Shown here: piece after piece, positions 25,609 to 35,193 of the stretch
Layout of the letters: every line of letters begins with the position of its first letter
Position numbering within the stretch: position 1 is the stretch's first letter
Origin: an uncultured Cellulophaga sp.
Lineage (GTDB): Bacteria > Bacteroidota > Bacteroidia > Flavobacteriales > Flavobacteriaceae
NCBI GenBank assembly: GCA_947492955.1
Contig: CANLOV010000002.1
Location: forward strand, 310,001 to 374,000
Reading direction: 5' to 3'
DNA length: 64,000 bases
Notes under the pieces: generated by a model
What the model was told of the DNA's origin: nothing
The model's input: the letters and a program-made list of their open reading frames with translations, nothing else
Databases searched by the model: none
Translations under genes and position numbers: made by a program

Positions 25609-26586
25609 ATGTTTCTTTCCCTATTTAAAAAAAAATCTAAAAAAAAGAACCTGCACACTATTGGCTTTTACAATCTAGAAAATTTATTTGACACTATAGA
25701 CGATCCGGACACTTTAGATGATGATTTTACTCCTAATGGATCAAAAAAGTGGACGAATAGACGATATAAGAAAAAAGTATACAAGCTTGCTAAAACAATC
25801 TCTAAACTAGGGATAGAATCTACCGGACATGCCCCTGTATTATTAGGTGTAGCCGAAGTAGAAAACAGAGAGGTAATGACAGACCTTATATCTGCCGAAC
25901 CCTTAAGAGATATTACTTATGATTATGTGCATTACGATTCTCCTGATGAAAGAGGTATAGACACAGCACTTATATACGATACAACCTATTTTAAAGTTAT
26001 TGCTTCTGAGCCAATAACTCTATACCTAGAAAACCCAAATGGAGAAAGAGATACTACTAGGGATATATTATATGTCTACGGAAAATTAAATAACGAAGAT
26101 GTTCATGTTTTTGTAAATCATTGGCCCTCTAGAAGATCAGGCGACGTAGAAACCGAATACAAAAGATTAAAAGCTGCGGACACTATAATAGAACGCATGC
26201 AAAAAATAGAAGAAAAACATCTAAACCCCAACTATATTATTATGGGAGATTTTAACGATGAGCCATCTTCTGCCAGTATTCAAAAGCTAATGAATACACA
26301 ATCCTTGTACAACCCAATGGAAAAACTCCATTCTCCTTTAAGAGGAAGTGCCAATTATAGAAAAAACTGGAGCTTGTTTGATCAAATTATTATCTCTCAT
26401 AATTTCTTTGATTATAAAAAAGGAACACATAGTTACACTGAAGCTGATATTTTTGACGAACGTTTTTTAAAAGAGTGGGAAGGCAAGTTTAAAGGTAATC
26501 CCTATAGAACTTATGTTGGCACAAAATACTTGGGCGGTTATAGTGATCACTTTCCTGTATACATACAGTTAAAGTTTAATAAATAA
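25609..26586 (+). CDS. Endonuclease/exonuclease/phosphatase family protein
   Basis: A DNase I-like fold protein of 325 residues. Metal and active-site motifs are IGFYNLENLFDT (start of the fold), GVAEVENREV, FVNHWPSRR, MGDFNDEP and the C-terminal YSDHFPVY. No clear signal peptide; a lysine-rich N-terminus. Bacteroidetes homologues are often annotated as endonucleases, but the fold also covers phosphodiesterases and phosphatases, so the substrate is open. Divergent from hflX with a 78-base gap. Confidence 0.88.
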   Translation: MFLSLFKKKSKKKNLHTIGFYNLENLFDTIDDPDTLDDDFTPNGSKKWTNRRYKKKVYKLAKTISKLGIESTGHAPVLLGVAEVENREVMTDLISAEPLRDITYDYVHYDSPDERGIDTALIYDTTYFKVIASEPITLYLENPNGERDTTRDILYVYGKLNNEDVHVFVNHWPSRRSGDVETEYKRLKAADTIIERMQKIEEKHLNPNYIIMGDFNDEPSSASIQKLMNTQSLYNPMEKLHSPLRGSANYRKNWSLFDQIIISHNFFDYKKGTHSYTEADIFDERFLKEWEGKFKGNPYRTYVGTKYLGGYSDHFPVYIQLKFNK

Positions 26587-26720
26587 CTTTAGTTCGTTAC
26601 ACCTCACTTTGTAGGAGTTTCACAACAAACACGATGCATTTTATCGAATAAAGAGTGTTTTTAGTCGACACCTCGTTGTCTTTTTAATATTTTTGTAGTA
26701 CAAATCCTACTAAAATTGTT

Positions 26721-28928
26721 ATGCACTTAAAAAGACCCATATTACGTAAGACAGCATTATTAACAAGTTTTATATGCTTTTTAGGTCTTATGGTAAATGG
26801 GCAATCTACCAAACAAGCGCTAAAAATAAAAGAAAAACTTAATATTTCTAAAATAAAAGTATTTACTTCAAATCTAGAAGAAAATTATACTTCAAAGCAA
26901 GCGAAAATAACAAACATTGCTAAAGCTAAAAGTTGGAAAATATCTGAAACCACATTAGATGGCAACTATTCAGAATTACAAGATATTGGTCCAGATGGCA
27001 CACCACTATATTACACAACACTTAGCGATAATGTAAGTAAAGTTTCTAGAGCAGATGCCATGCACGATAATGGCTTATTGGGCATAGGAATTAACGGAGA
27101 AGGGATGAAAGTTGGTATATGGGATGCTGGTGTTGCACTAACCACACATCAAGAATTTGATACACGTGTAGTTATTACAGATAACACTAACGAAATAGCA
27201 TCGCATGCAACAATGGTATTAGGAACTATGGTTGCTTCTGGTGTTAAAGCAAAAGCAAAAGGAGTTGCCTACAAAGCAAATGCTATTACAAACGATTGGA
27301 GAAAAGATAAAATTGAAGTTACCCATGCTGCTTCGGAAGGTTTATTACTTTCTAATCACTCTTACGGAATACGATCAGATCGTGTACCAGATTGGTATTT
27401 TGGCTCTTATATACGTGTTTCTCAAGAATGGGATAACATTATGTATAACCTACCTTATTATTTAATGGTAACTGCAGCTGGTAATACACAACGTTTAGAA
27501 AATAACCAAGCTCCTTTTTATGGAAAAAGTGCAGATGGGTATGATTTAATGCTAGGTTTTACTGCATCAAAAAATGGAATTACAGTAGCAGCAGCAGATA
27601 CAAGAGTAGATAATAAAGGAAATATATTGGATGCCACAATTGCTTCCTACAGCAGCTTTGGCCCCGTGGATGATGGACGTATAAAACCAGATATTGCGGG
27701 AAGTGGCTCCAATATATTTTCTACAAACTCATCAGGAGAAAAAAGCTACGATACTTTTTCTGGAACATCAATGGCGTCTCCAGGAGTAACTGCATCTATG
27801 TTACTTTTACAACAGTATTATGAGAAGCTAAATGCTAATTATATGAAAGCTGCTACTTTAAAAGGGCTAACCTTACATACTGCCGATGATGTAAATGAAA
27901 AAGGACCCGATTATAAAATGGGCTGGGGGATCATGAATACAAAAAAAGCTGCAGAACTAATTACGAACAAAGAGTACAGCTCTAAAATTTCTGAAGAACA
28001 ATTAAAAGAAGGCGAAAGTTATAGCATTACAGTGAACACAAACGGAAAAACTCCTTTAATAGCTTCTATTTCTTGGACAGACCCTGCTGCTGAATATGTT
28101 AATAAGGGTATTTTAAACGATACTACACCAGCCTTAGTAAACGACTTAGATATTCGTATTACCGATGAAGAAGGAAATACCTATTTACCTTGGAAATTAA
28201 GTGCTTCTAACGCTAACGCTCATGCTAAAAAAGGAGATAATAGTGTAGATCCTTTTGAAAGAATAGAGATAAATGCACCAAAAGGAACCTATACAATTAC
28301 TATTAGCCATAAAAACAATCTAAAAAATAAGTCGCAAAATTTTTCTTTAATCGTTTCTGGGATAAAAATGACCGACTGTGTTATAGAACAACCTAAAAAC
28401 ATTACACTTTATTCACCTATAGATGATGCTATTTCGCTAGAATGGAACAGTATAACAGATGCTTTTTATGAAGTACAATATAAAGAAAAAAATACGGCTG
28501 ATTGGTCTATATTGTATACCGATAAAAGTAATATTTCATTAGGAAACCTTAAAAAAGGTAACACTTACGAAATACAAGTAAGAACATATTGTACAGAAAA
28601 TATTATGTCTGATCACTCTTCAAAAGCTACTTTTACTTTTAATGGTGAAAAAACAGACCTATCTACTGTTAGTGCTCTAGAAACTTATTCCAGTGAATCG
28701 GAATTACAATACTCCATATTTCCAAATCCGGTGGCAGAATACATTAACCTAGACGGAAATTTATCAAACGAATGTTCTTATAACATAGTTAATATAGCCG
28801 GAGTAATTGTAAAAAAAGGAATAATTAAGGAAAAACAAATTAACATTCTAAATTTACCTGTTGGATTATATATCTTAACTGTGAACGATAAAAAAGGAAC
28901 TAAGTCTAGTAAGTTTTATAAAAACTAA
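26721..28928 (+). CDS. Subtilisin-like (S8) protease with type IX sorting domain
   Basis: A secreted serine protease of 735 residues. After a signal peptide (about 1-28) come a propeptide-like region and the S8 domain, with the triad Asp135 (VGIWDAGV), His162 (SHATMV) and Ser350 (SGTSMASPG). A proprotein-convertase-like beta domain (about 440-550) and one fibronectin type III domain (about 555-640) follow. The last 80 residues form a T9SS type A sorting domain (FPNPVAEYINL ... LPVGLYILTV). It should cross the outer membrane and be attached or released at the surface. It overlaps the convergent exonuclease gene by four bases. Confidence 0.93.
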   Translation: MHLKRPILRKTALLTSFICFLGLMVNGQSTKQALKIKEKLNISKIKVFTSNLEENYTSKQAKITNIAKAKSWKISETTLDGNYSELQDIGPDGTPLYYTTLSDNVSKVSRADAMHDNGLLGIGINGEGMKVGIWDAGVALTTHQEFDTRVVITDNTNEIASHATMVLGTMVASGVKAKAKGVAYKANAITNDWRKDKIEVTHAASEGLLLSNHSYGIRSDRVPDWYFGSYIRVSQEWDNIMYNLPYYLMVTAAGNTQRLENNQAPFYGKSADGYDLMLGFTASKNGITVAAADTRVDNKGNILDATIASYSSFGPVDDGRIKPDIAGSGSNIFSTNSSGEKSYDTFSGTSMASPGVTASMLLLQQYYEKLNANYMKAATLKGLTLHTADDVNEKGPDYKMGWGIMNTKKAAELITNKEYSSKISEEQLKEGESYSITVNTNGKTPLIASISWTDPAAEYVNKGILNDTTPALVNDLDIRITDEEGNTYLPWKLSASNANAHAKKGDNSVDPFERIEINAPKGTYTITISHKNNLKNKSQNFSLIVSGIKMTDCVIEQPKNITLYSPIDDAISLEWNSITDAFYEVQYKEKNTADWSILYTDKSNISLGNLKKGNTYEIQVRTYCTENIMSDHSSKATFTFNGEKTDLSTVSALETYSSESELQYSIFPNPVAEYINLDGNLSNECSYNIVNIAGVIVKKGIIKEKQINILNLPVGLYILTVNDKKGTKSSKFYKN

Positions 28929-29638
28929 ATCCTAGCTATTTCATGTTCTTCTAGTAACTCATCATTTCTAAGTCTAAGAAAAACTTGTGCTGTAGTAATT
29001 ACATCTAACTCGCAATAAGTAACAATTCTATCTAAATTATTTTCCTCATAATAAACATCTCTAACCATACTCCCATCTATATCTTCTTTAGGAGACGGAA
29101 TACCTAATACATTTGCCATTAATTTTAAAGATGTGTAATGTTTATAATCTCCAAACTTCCACAACTCTAGGGTATCTAAATGTGGTACTTCCCATGGTTT
29201 TTTACCAAACAGATTTAATTTATAAGGTAAATCTATACCGTGTATAAGCATACGCCTAGCTATGTAAGGAAAATCGAACTCTTTTCCATTATGGCCACAT
29301 AATAAATGCTTAGGGTTACTAAAATGACCTTCTAAAAGGTTCTTAAACTCTTTTAATAAATTAGCCTCGTCTCCATAAAAGGTAGTTACTCTAAAGTTTC
29401 TGTTATCTCCTTTAAAATTAAAGTAGCCTACAGAAACACATATAATTTTTCCAAATTCTGCCCATATACCTGCTCTATCATAAAACTCCTCAGCAGTGTA
29501 TTCTTCTTTTCGTTGGTATTTAGATTTATGTTCCCAAAGCGCTTGTTTTTCATCATCTAAATTCTGAAACTCTGGTTCTTCAGGAACAGTTTCAATATCT
29601 AAAAAAAGGATATATTCTAGATTAATTTTTTGTAGCAT
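28925..29638 (-). CDS. PolB-like 3'-5' exonuclease (DnaQ fold)
   Basis: A 237-residue exonuclease of the predicted PolB-related family. ExoI is ILFLDIETVPEEPEF (catalytic Asp and Glu), ExoII is HNGKEFDFPYIARRM, and ExoIII is TYCELDVITTAQVFLRLR. It should remove nucleotides from DNA 3' ends in repair. A pair of 20-bp near-identical inverted sites lies 88 to 211 bases upstream of the start and may control it. Confidence 0.88.
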   Translation of the reverse strand: MLQKINLEYILFLDIETVPEEPEFQNLDDEKQALWEHKSKYQRKEEYTAEEFYDRAGIWAEFGKIICVSVGYFNFKGDNRNFRVTTFYGDEANLLKEFKNLLEGHFSNPKHLLCGHNGKEFDFPYIARRMLIHGIDLPYKLNLFGKKPWEVPHLDTLELWKFGDYKHYTSLKLMANVLGIPSPKEDIDGSMVRDVYYEENNLDRIVTYCELDVITTAQVFLRLRNDELLEEHEIARI

Positions 29639-29725
29639 TTTGAATTATTCTAACATATTAATGCCTTTAAATATACAAACAAAAGCATAATACAATTCTA
29701 TAAGATTAATTTCAATTAAAAACAA

Positions 29726-29849
29726 AACAAACCAATTAGTCTGTTTAATGCTTTATTAAAACCTTTCTATACAGGCTATAAAAATAAAAACATCGATAAA
29801 ATACTCCTTTTAAGAAGATAAAAAAACAAAACAGACTAGTTGGTCTGTT
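29726..29849. promoter_or_regulatory. Two inverted 20-bp operator-like sites, TetR type
   Basis: AACAGACTAGTTGGTCTGTT (29830-29849) is nearly palindromic (AACAGAC/GTCTGTT around six bases). The reverse complement of 29726-29745 matches it at 18 of 20 bases. The shape is like TetR-family operators. They lie between ogt and the exonuclease gene, both on the minus strand. No TetR gene is in the window. Confidence 0.5.
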
Positions 29850-29853
29850 ATAA

Positions 29854-30327
29854 TTAAAAAAGTGATTGTTGTTTTACGGGGCTTTCGTGATCTAAAAGCC
29901 ATTTTTTACGATGCAATCCGCCTGCGTATCCTGTTAATGAACCATCGCTTCCTATTACCCTATGGCATGGAACTATAATCCATAATGGATTTTTACCATT
30001 TGCAGCAGCAACTGCCCTAATTGCTTTTGGGTCTCCTAATGTTTTAGATAATTCTAAATAAGAAACTGTTTTTCCGTAGGGAATATCTTGTAAAGCTTTC
30101 CATACACCCTTTTGAAAATCTGTTCCTTGTGGGTTTAAATCAATATTAAAAATTGCTCGTTTCCCATTAAAATATTCTTTAATTTGATACACAGCATCTT
30201 CTAATATTTCAGGGATAATAGTAGTTGTTTCTTCCTCGTTATTTAAAACTACAAAAGATTGCAGGCCATATTCATCACCCTCTAATACAGCAACACCAAT
30301 TGGTGTTTGTATTATTGCTTTTTCCAT
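29854..30327 (-). CDS. ogt: Methylated-DNA-protein-cysteine methyltransferase
   Basis: Repairs O6-alkylguanine by moving the alkyl group onto its own cysteine. The active-site motif is PCHRVIG with Cys121, and the helix-turn-helix GDPKAIRAVAAAN and the C-terminal GLHRKKWLLDHE are normal. Length is 157 residues. It overlaps the CNNM/CorC gene by one base, so the two are co-transcribed. Confidence 0.95.
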   Translation of the reverse strand: MEKAIIQTPIGVAVLEGDEYGLQSFVVLNNEEETTTIIPEILEDAVYQIKEYFNGKRAIFNIDLNPQGTDFQKGVWKALQDIPYGKTVSYLELSKTLGDPKAIRAVAAANGKNPLWIIVPCHRVIGSDGSLTGYAGGLHRKKWLLDHESPVKQQSLF

Positions 30328-31448
30328 TAGTTTGTTTCGGTATCTTCTGCCAACATACCCATTTTCTTAGCACGTACTTCCCATTTTTTACGGGCTAATT
30401 GTTGTAAATCTTCTGTTGTATCACTCTCATCTACTATTTCTAAACCTAATAGCGTTTCTATAACATCTTCCATAGTTACTAATCCGCTAACAGAACCATA
30501 CTCATCTACTACTAAGGCTATTTGTTGTCTTTCAGCAATAAAAATATCAAACAACTCAGGAATAGGTGTATTTCTTTTTGTTACTATAATATCTCTTTTT
30601 ATACTAGATAAAGGTTTGGCTCCGTTTTCATGAATCATCTCCTCTAACATTCTGTCTTTAAGTATAAAACCCGTAATTGTATCTTGGTTTTCTCCATAGA
30701 TAGGAATTCTAGAAAAACGCATTCTAGGGTTTTCTTTAAAAAAAGTTTCTATAGTGGTTTTTTCATCTGCTATTTTCATAACAGTTCTTGGCGTCATTAC
30801 ATGTTTTACCTCAATCTCACTAAACTGTAATAAATTCTTAATTACTTTAGACTCTGATTCTTGAAAAACACCTTCTTCTTGTGCAATATCTGCCATAGCC
30901 GTAAAATCTTCTCTACTAAGTACACTTCCATGGCCTCCTTTACCTCCTACTAGCTTAGTAAATAGTTGTAAAACCCATAACAAACCAGTGTATTTTAAGC
31001 CTAAAACCATAATATTTAATGATTTAGAGGTGAAATTGGCTAATTTTTTCCAGTAAGTAGCACCTATGGTCTTTGGTATAATTTCTGAAGCTACTAATAT
31101 TAAAATAGTCATGATAGTAGATACAACTCCTACCATTAATTCTTCGGAAAAAGTAACTCCAAAAATAGTACGCTCTGTACTACCATACAATTCTGTATAC
31201 GCTACTTTTGCTTGCACACCAACTAATATTGCTCCTACCGTATGTGCAATTGTATTTAATGTTAATATAGCAATAAGAGGTTTATCTACATCTTTTTTTA
31301 ATGCTTCTAGTGTTTCTGCGTAAGCTTTACCTTCCTTTTTCTTTACATTAACAAATGTAGGGGTAACGCTTAGCAATACTGCTTCTAAAATTGAACATAA
31401 AAAAGAAAAAAAGATAGATACAAACGCGTAAATAATTAAAAGAGCCAT
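30327..31448 (-). CDS. CNNM/HlyC/CorC family transporter
   Basis: A 373-residue membrane protein with an N-terminal DUF21 (CNNM) domain of about four helices (residues 1-150) followed by two CBS domains (about 210-335; VMTPRTVMKIADEK and LVVDEYGSVSGLVTMEDVIE). Relatives move magnesium or sodium ions, or control such transport. The usual C-terminal CorC/HlyC transporter-associated domain is missing or very short, so this is the short form. Upstream partner of ogt. Confidence 0.88.
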   Translation of the reverse strand: MALLIIYAFVSIFFSFLCSILEAVLLSVTPTFVNVKKKEGKAYAETLEALKKDVDKPLIAILTLNTIAHTVGAILVGVQAKVAYTELYGSTERTIFGVTFSEELMVGVVSTIMTILILVASEIIPKTIGATYWKKLANFTSKSLNIMVLGLKYTGLLWVLQLFTKLVGGKGGHGSVLSREDFTAMADIAQEEGVFQESESKVIKNLLQFSEIEVKHVMTPRTVMKIADEKTTIETFFKENPRMRFSRIPIYGENQDTITGFILKDRMLEEMIHENGAKPLSSIKRDIIVTKRNTPIPELFDIFIAERQQIALVVDEYGSVSGLVTMEDVIETLLGLEIVDESDTTEDLQQLARKKWEVRAKKMGMLAEDTETN

Positions 31449-31544
31449 GGTTAATGTTTAGAGTACTAAAATAAGGATAAATTAGGTTAATTTATTGTGT
31501 ATTTATAAACAGTTTACAATAATATAAATACTTTTATAAAAAAA

Positions 31545-31576
31545 GTACGCTTTGTTCTATACAAAACAAAGTGTGT
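31545..31576 (-). terminator. Probable terminator after the outer-membrane protein gene
   Basis: ACGCTTTGTT (31547-31556) pairs with AACAAAGTGT (31565-31574) with one weak pair. On the minus strand a run of T follows the stem. It would end the operon of 31612-33188. Confidence 0.5.
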
Positions 31577-31611
31577 TTTCTCATTTCAATTAAAATATAT
31601 TCTCTTAAAAA

Positions 31612-32469
31612 CTATTTTACATCTAAAAATATTCCTCCAGAAATAGAAGGGCTTGCAAAGATAATTCTTCCTTCAAAAGCACTAGTATAATTAAACGACA
31701 ATCCTAGCTTTTTACTAATATAATACGCAGCCTCTATACCAGCAGAAGTATATTCTACATTATTAGCAAAAATGCTTCCTTGGCTATTATTTTGTGCAGA
31801 TAAAGACCCATTTTTTAAAGAGCTTACTCTATCTAAACGCCCAATGAGCCATAGTTTTTCGTTTAATAAATTAACACCAAGCTCCAAACCTACTCTAAAT
31901 TCATCTGAAAAATCTTCTGTTCTATTATTATACCCTGTATACACTTTTGCATAAAGAGGAATTTCCTCTAATTTAAAAGGCATTCCTAAATTTAGTAAAA
32001 CTAACTGATTAAATTCTCCATCTCCTGTTTGTAAGCTACCTTTTGTTTTACCTACTGGTAATCCAAATTTAAGCGTAGTAGAAAGAGCTATGTTTTTATT
32101 TTTAAATAAGCTGTAAGAAACACCAACATCTATGTCACCAACACTATTTAAAGCATCACCAGAAGTTAAAAGATCACCTGTTGTTCCCGATAACACATCA
32201 TTTTGGTAAGAACGAGAGAAAAAAGGTAAATAAACCAGAACATCTAATTTATCTGCTAAACCATATTCTCCATAAAAACTAATATTAAATTGTCCTTGCG
32301 TTATATTAGGATCTATAGCTCCTGTATCTGTATAATGCTGATCTGATTGTATATTCCAAGCAGAAAGTTTATAATATCCTTTGCCTTTTCCTTTAACCCA
32401 CTGAGAATATATAGTGTTAGAAAATAAAATTAATACCGCAATAAATGCAAAAATTGTTTTAATATTCAT
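31612..32469 (-). CDS. Outer-membrane beta-barrel protein
   Basis: A 285-residue protein with a signal peptide (MNIKTIFAFIAVLILFSNTIYSQ) and alternating hydrophobic strands, as in outer-membrane barrels (for example DKLDVLVYLPFFSR and SLFKNKNIALSTTLKFGLPVG). The last strands end in an aromatic-poor KLGLSFNYTSAF and GGIFLDVK rather than the usual terminal phenylalanine. No substrate can be read. It follows the DM13 lipoprotein gene by 17 bases, so the pair may work together at the outer membrane. Confidence 0.7.
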   Translation of the reverse strand: MNIKTIFAFIAVLILFSNTIYSQWVKGKGKGYYKLSAWNIQSDQHYTDTGAIDPNITQGQFNISFYGEYGLADKLDVLVYLPFFSRSYQNDVLSGTTGDLLTSGDALNSVGDIDVGVSYSLFKNKNIALSTTLKFGLPVGKTKGSLQTGDGEFNQLVLLNLGMPFKLEEIPLYAKVYTGYNNRTEDFSDEFRVGLELGVNLLNEKLWLIGRLDRVSSLKNGSLSAQNNSQGSIFANNVEYTSAGIEAAYYISKKLGLSFNYTSAFEGRIIFASPSISGGIFLDVK

Positions 32470-32486
32470 TAATAAAATATGTAGTG

Positions 32487-33188
32487 TTAATTAATTTCTC
32501 CTTCTCCAATTTTTACGCCAAATGGTTTACACCAATATAATACGTGTGAATACCTTTTAAGTCCTATGTCTGGTATTGTGTAGGAGTGTGCACCATTAAA
32601 TACTGTAACTTTTCCTATTTCATAGGCATCTCCTCCTACTGAATTAGGATTGTTAGAAAGGTAAACATAAAGACCTGGCAAACTAGATGAAGCTATATAA
32701 TTGCTATCTATACTTAACAATAAGTCATTCGTATTTTCTATTTGACTTAAAGTAAAATCACCTACTAAACTATAGCTACTTGTGGTTACAATTGCTCCTG
32801 TTTTCTCATTATCATCATTTTCTTCTTCTACTGGTTGTTCTTTACCAATTCCTCTTACAACAAGAGACTCTCTATCTTCTACCGTTATGTTATCTTGATT
32901 TAGAGATGCTTTTATAGCTACTTCCCCTTCTTTTAACCCTGTAGCCAAACCATTTTCATCTATAGCTACTATTGTTACATCAGAACTAGACCACGAAATA
33001 TCCAAATCTTCTACTTCTCCAACATTATTTAAATATATGGCTTCAAACTGATGAAATTCATCTACTTCAATATTTTTTACCGAAGAAGTTATTCTAATGG
33101 TAGGCTCTACGGCATCATCTATAAAATCTTCTCCAATACAGCTGTTAAACAATATCGTGAAAAACAATAGGTATCTATAATGCTTCAT
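32487..33188 (-). CDS. Lipoprotein with Ig-like and DM13 domains
   Basis: A 233-residue lipoprotein (signal MKHYRYLLFFTILFNSC, lipobox FNSC). Residues about 27-110 form a bacterial Ig-like (BIG_2) domain (VDEFHQFEAIYLN, ATGLKEGEVAIKA). Residues about 135-233 match DM13, with GGDAYEIGKVTVFNGAHSY and the key YSHVLYWCKPFGVKIGEGEI block, including the conserved tyrosine and cysteine. DM13 domains are thought to carry out redox steps. Gene order with the outer-membrane protein suggests a surface redox pair. Confidence 0.82.
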   Translation of the reverse strand: MKHYRYLLFFTILFNSCIGEDFIDDAVEPTIRITSSVKNIEVDEFHQFEAIYLNNVGEVEDLDISWSSSDVTIVAIDENGLATGLKEGEVAIKASLNQDNITVEDRESLVVRGIGKEQPVEEENDDNEKTGAIVTTSSYSLVGDFTLSQIENTNDLLLSIDSNYIASSSLPGLYVYLSNNPNSVGGDAYEIGKVTVFNGAHSYTIPDIGLKRYSHVLYWCKPFGVKIGEGEIN

Positions 33189-33252
33189 TTTATTCTTTTG
33201 TTAGGAGTCGGGTTATCAATAACCAACTTACAGTTTTTTTAAACACGTAACA

Positions 33253-33765
33253 TCACCACCCCACAAAACGTGGAGGCTTAATCTCATTTAAATTTAAATA
33301 TACTAATATTTGTCCTCTATGATGGGTAACATGATCTTGTAATAAATTTAAAATTTGCAGTTTTGTTTTAGGTCCTGCAAAAAATTCTACTTCAGTACTT
33401 AAATCTTCTGGTTTTGTATTTTTTATAATTCTAGAAACACTATCAAAACTCTCTGTTAATAGCTTTATAACTTCTGCTTTACCGATTGTTTCTACTTCAA
33501 TCCCTTTTTTATCAAACTTTTGTTCTAAGAAATATGTTGTACTTAACCACAACATATTTGCTCTAATATGCATTAACTGTTCTTTAAACTCCATTTGGCG
33601 TTCAGTGGGTTTATAGCTATACTTATCTTCTGGCATAGCCTCAGCAATTTCTAATAAATAGGTTTTAGAATTTTCCCATTTTTCTAAAAAGGTAGGGATT
33701 ACCAAATCTTGAGCATTCATCGTTATTGGTATTAATAAAATTATTATGAAAATTGATTTTTTCAT
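33253..33765 (-). CDS. DinB-like protein with signal peptide
   Basis: A DinB/YfiT-type four-helix protein (170 residues). The start at the ATG at 33765 gives a signal peptide (MKKSIFIIILLIPITMNAQ), so it is exported; the annotated-looking upstream ATG would only add five residues. Histidine ligands typical of DinB metal sites are seen in MHIRANML, and LLQDHVTHHRGQ (two metal-binding histidines). It may be a thiol transferase or metal-dependent enzyme in the periplasm. Reaction not known. Confidence 0.8.
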   Translation of the reverse strand: MKKSIFIIILLIPITMNAQDLVIPTFLEKWENSKTYLLEIAEAMPEDKYSYKPTERQMEFKEQLMHIRANMLWLSTTYFLEQKFDKKGIEVETIGKAEVIKLLTESFDSVSRIIKNTKPEDLSTEVEFFAGPKTKLQILNLLQDHVTHHRGQILVYLNLNEIKPPRFVGW

Positions 33766-33792
33766 GAGATTTGAATACATTTTTTATCTATA

Positions 33793-34107
33793 TTAAACAA
33801 ATTTGAATAAAAATTCAAAAAAAGAGGTTAAACTTAAAATTCCCCAAATAATAGGCAGTATAAATACTATATATATAAAATATGTAAGTAAACTCGTTTC
33901 TCGTTTAGAAAGAACCACCAAAAAAACATAAACAAGTAAATAATAAACAAACAAAAAAGCAAAAGGATAAACAAGAAAACTGTTATATCCTTTCATATTT
34001 AAAGTTATAATAATTCCTAAAACAAATACCGCTAACAATACTAAAGATAATATCTTTAGCACATTCATTGCTTTTTCACCTTTTAATAAAGAAATTTTAT
34101 TGCCCAT
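33793..34107 (-). CDS. Small hypothetical membrane protein
   Basis: A 104-residue protein with three hydrophobic helices (about 15-34, 40-62 and 71-95) and few polar residues. I do not recognise a family. It lies between hemB and the DinB-like gene on the same strand. Confidence 0.55.
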   Translation of the reverse strand: MGNKISLLKGEKAMNVLKILSLVLLAVFVLGIIITLNMKGYNSFLVYPFAFLFVYYLLVYVFLVVLSKRETSLLTYFIYIVFILPIIWGILSLTSFFEFLFKFV

Positions 34108-34149
34108 TTATGATTACTTAATATAATAAGTATCAAAATACAGAATATA

Positions 34150-35124
34150 CTACCCCAACAAATTTACCGCATCTTTTGCAAAATAACTTGCAATAATATT
34201 TGCTCCTGCTCTTTTCATAGCAATTAATTGTTCCATCATAACAGCATCATGATCCAACCAACCTTTCTCAGCTGCTGCTTTTAACATAGCGTATTCTCCA
34301 GAAACTTGGTATACAGCAACAGGCACATCTACCTCGTTACGTATTTCGCGCACTATATCTAAATAACACAGGCCTGGTTTTACCATTACAATATCTGCTC
34401 CTTCATCTATATCCATCTGTGTTTCTGTAATGGCTTCAAAACGGTTTGCGAAATCCATTTGGTAGGTTTTTTTATCGCCAAAACCTGGAGCTGAATCTAA
34501 AGCATCTCTAAACGGGCCGTAAAAAGCACTCGCATATTTAGCAGAATAACTCATAATACCCGTGTTTATATAACCTTCGTCTTCTAATGCTTCACGAATT
34601 GTCATAATTCTACCATCCATCATATCACTAGGTGCTACAAAATCGGCACCAGCTTCAGCGTGCGAAACACTCATTTCTGCTAATACCTCAACGGTTTCAT
34701 CATTCAATATTTGTCCGTCTTCCACAATACCATCGTGTCCGTAAGATGAATAAGGGTCTAATGCAACATCTGTCATTACCAACATACCTGGACAAACATT
34801 TTTTATGGTTTGTACCGCGCGCTGCATTAATCCTTTAGCATTTACAGCTTCTGTTCCTTTGTTATCTTTTAAATTATCGGGTACTTTTACAAATACCAAA
34901 ACAGATTTTAAACCCATTGCCCACAGCTCTTTTACTTCTTTTTCTAATAAATCTAAGCTGTATCTAAAATAATTAGGCATAGAAGCTATTTCTTCTTTTA
35001 CACCTTTACCTTCTACCACAAAAAGTGGCACTAGAAAATCGTTTGGACTTATACTAGTTTCTCTTACCAAAGAACGGATAGATTCATTTGTTCGGAGTCT
35101 TCTATTTCTTTTTAATGGGTACAT
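34150..35124 (-). CDS. hemB: Delta-aminolevulinic acid dehydratase
   Basis: Joins two 5-aminolevulinates into porphobilinogen. The start is set at the ATG at 35124 (MYPLKRNRRLR), giving 324 residues; an ATG 63 bases upstream adds a stretch unlike the family. Active-site lysines lie in YSAKYAS and VMVKPGL. The metal loop reads DVALDPYSSYGHDG without the cysteines of zinc enzymes, so this is the magnesium-type form. It stands apart from the main haem cluster, separated by the helicase gene. Confidence 0.95.
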   Translation of the reverse strand: MYPLKRNRRLRTNESIRSLVRETSISPNDFLVPLFVVEGKGVKEEIASMPNYFRYSLDLLEKEVKELWAMGLKSVLVFVKVPDNLKDNKGTEAVNAKGLMQRAVQTIKNVCPGMLVMTDVALDPYSSYGHDGIVEDGQILNDETVEVLAEMSVSHAEAGADFVAPSDMMDGRIMTIREALEDEGYINTGIMSYSAKYASAFYGPFRDALDSAPGFGDKKTYQMDFANRFEAITETQMDIDEGADIVMVKPGLCYLDIVREIRNEVDVPVAVYQVSGEYAMLKAAAEKGWLDHDAVMMEQLIAMKRAGANIIASYFAKDAVNLLG

Positions 35125-35193
35125 ATTATTTTCTATTTTAGCACTACCAAAGTTACTTATAATAGCGCAATAATTTCTAAAAAGCATATATAC

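Noticed and set aside
26688-26695. TATTTTTG -7-like box before the S8 protease
   Set aside because: The nearest TTG is only 9 bases upstream, too close for a Bacteroidetes promoter.
33205-33225. GGTTATTGATAACC hairpin after the DinB-like gene
   Set aside because: Weak AT-rich stem with no T-run in the right place for a terminator on the minus strand.
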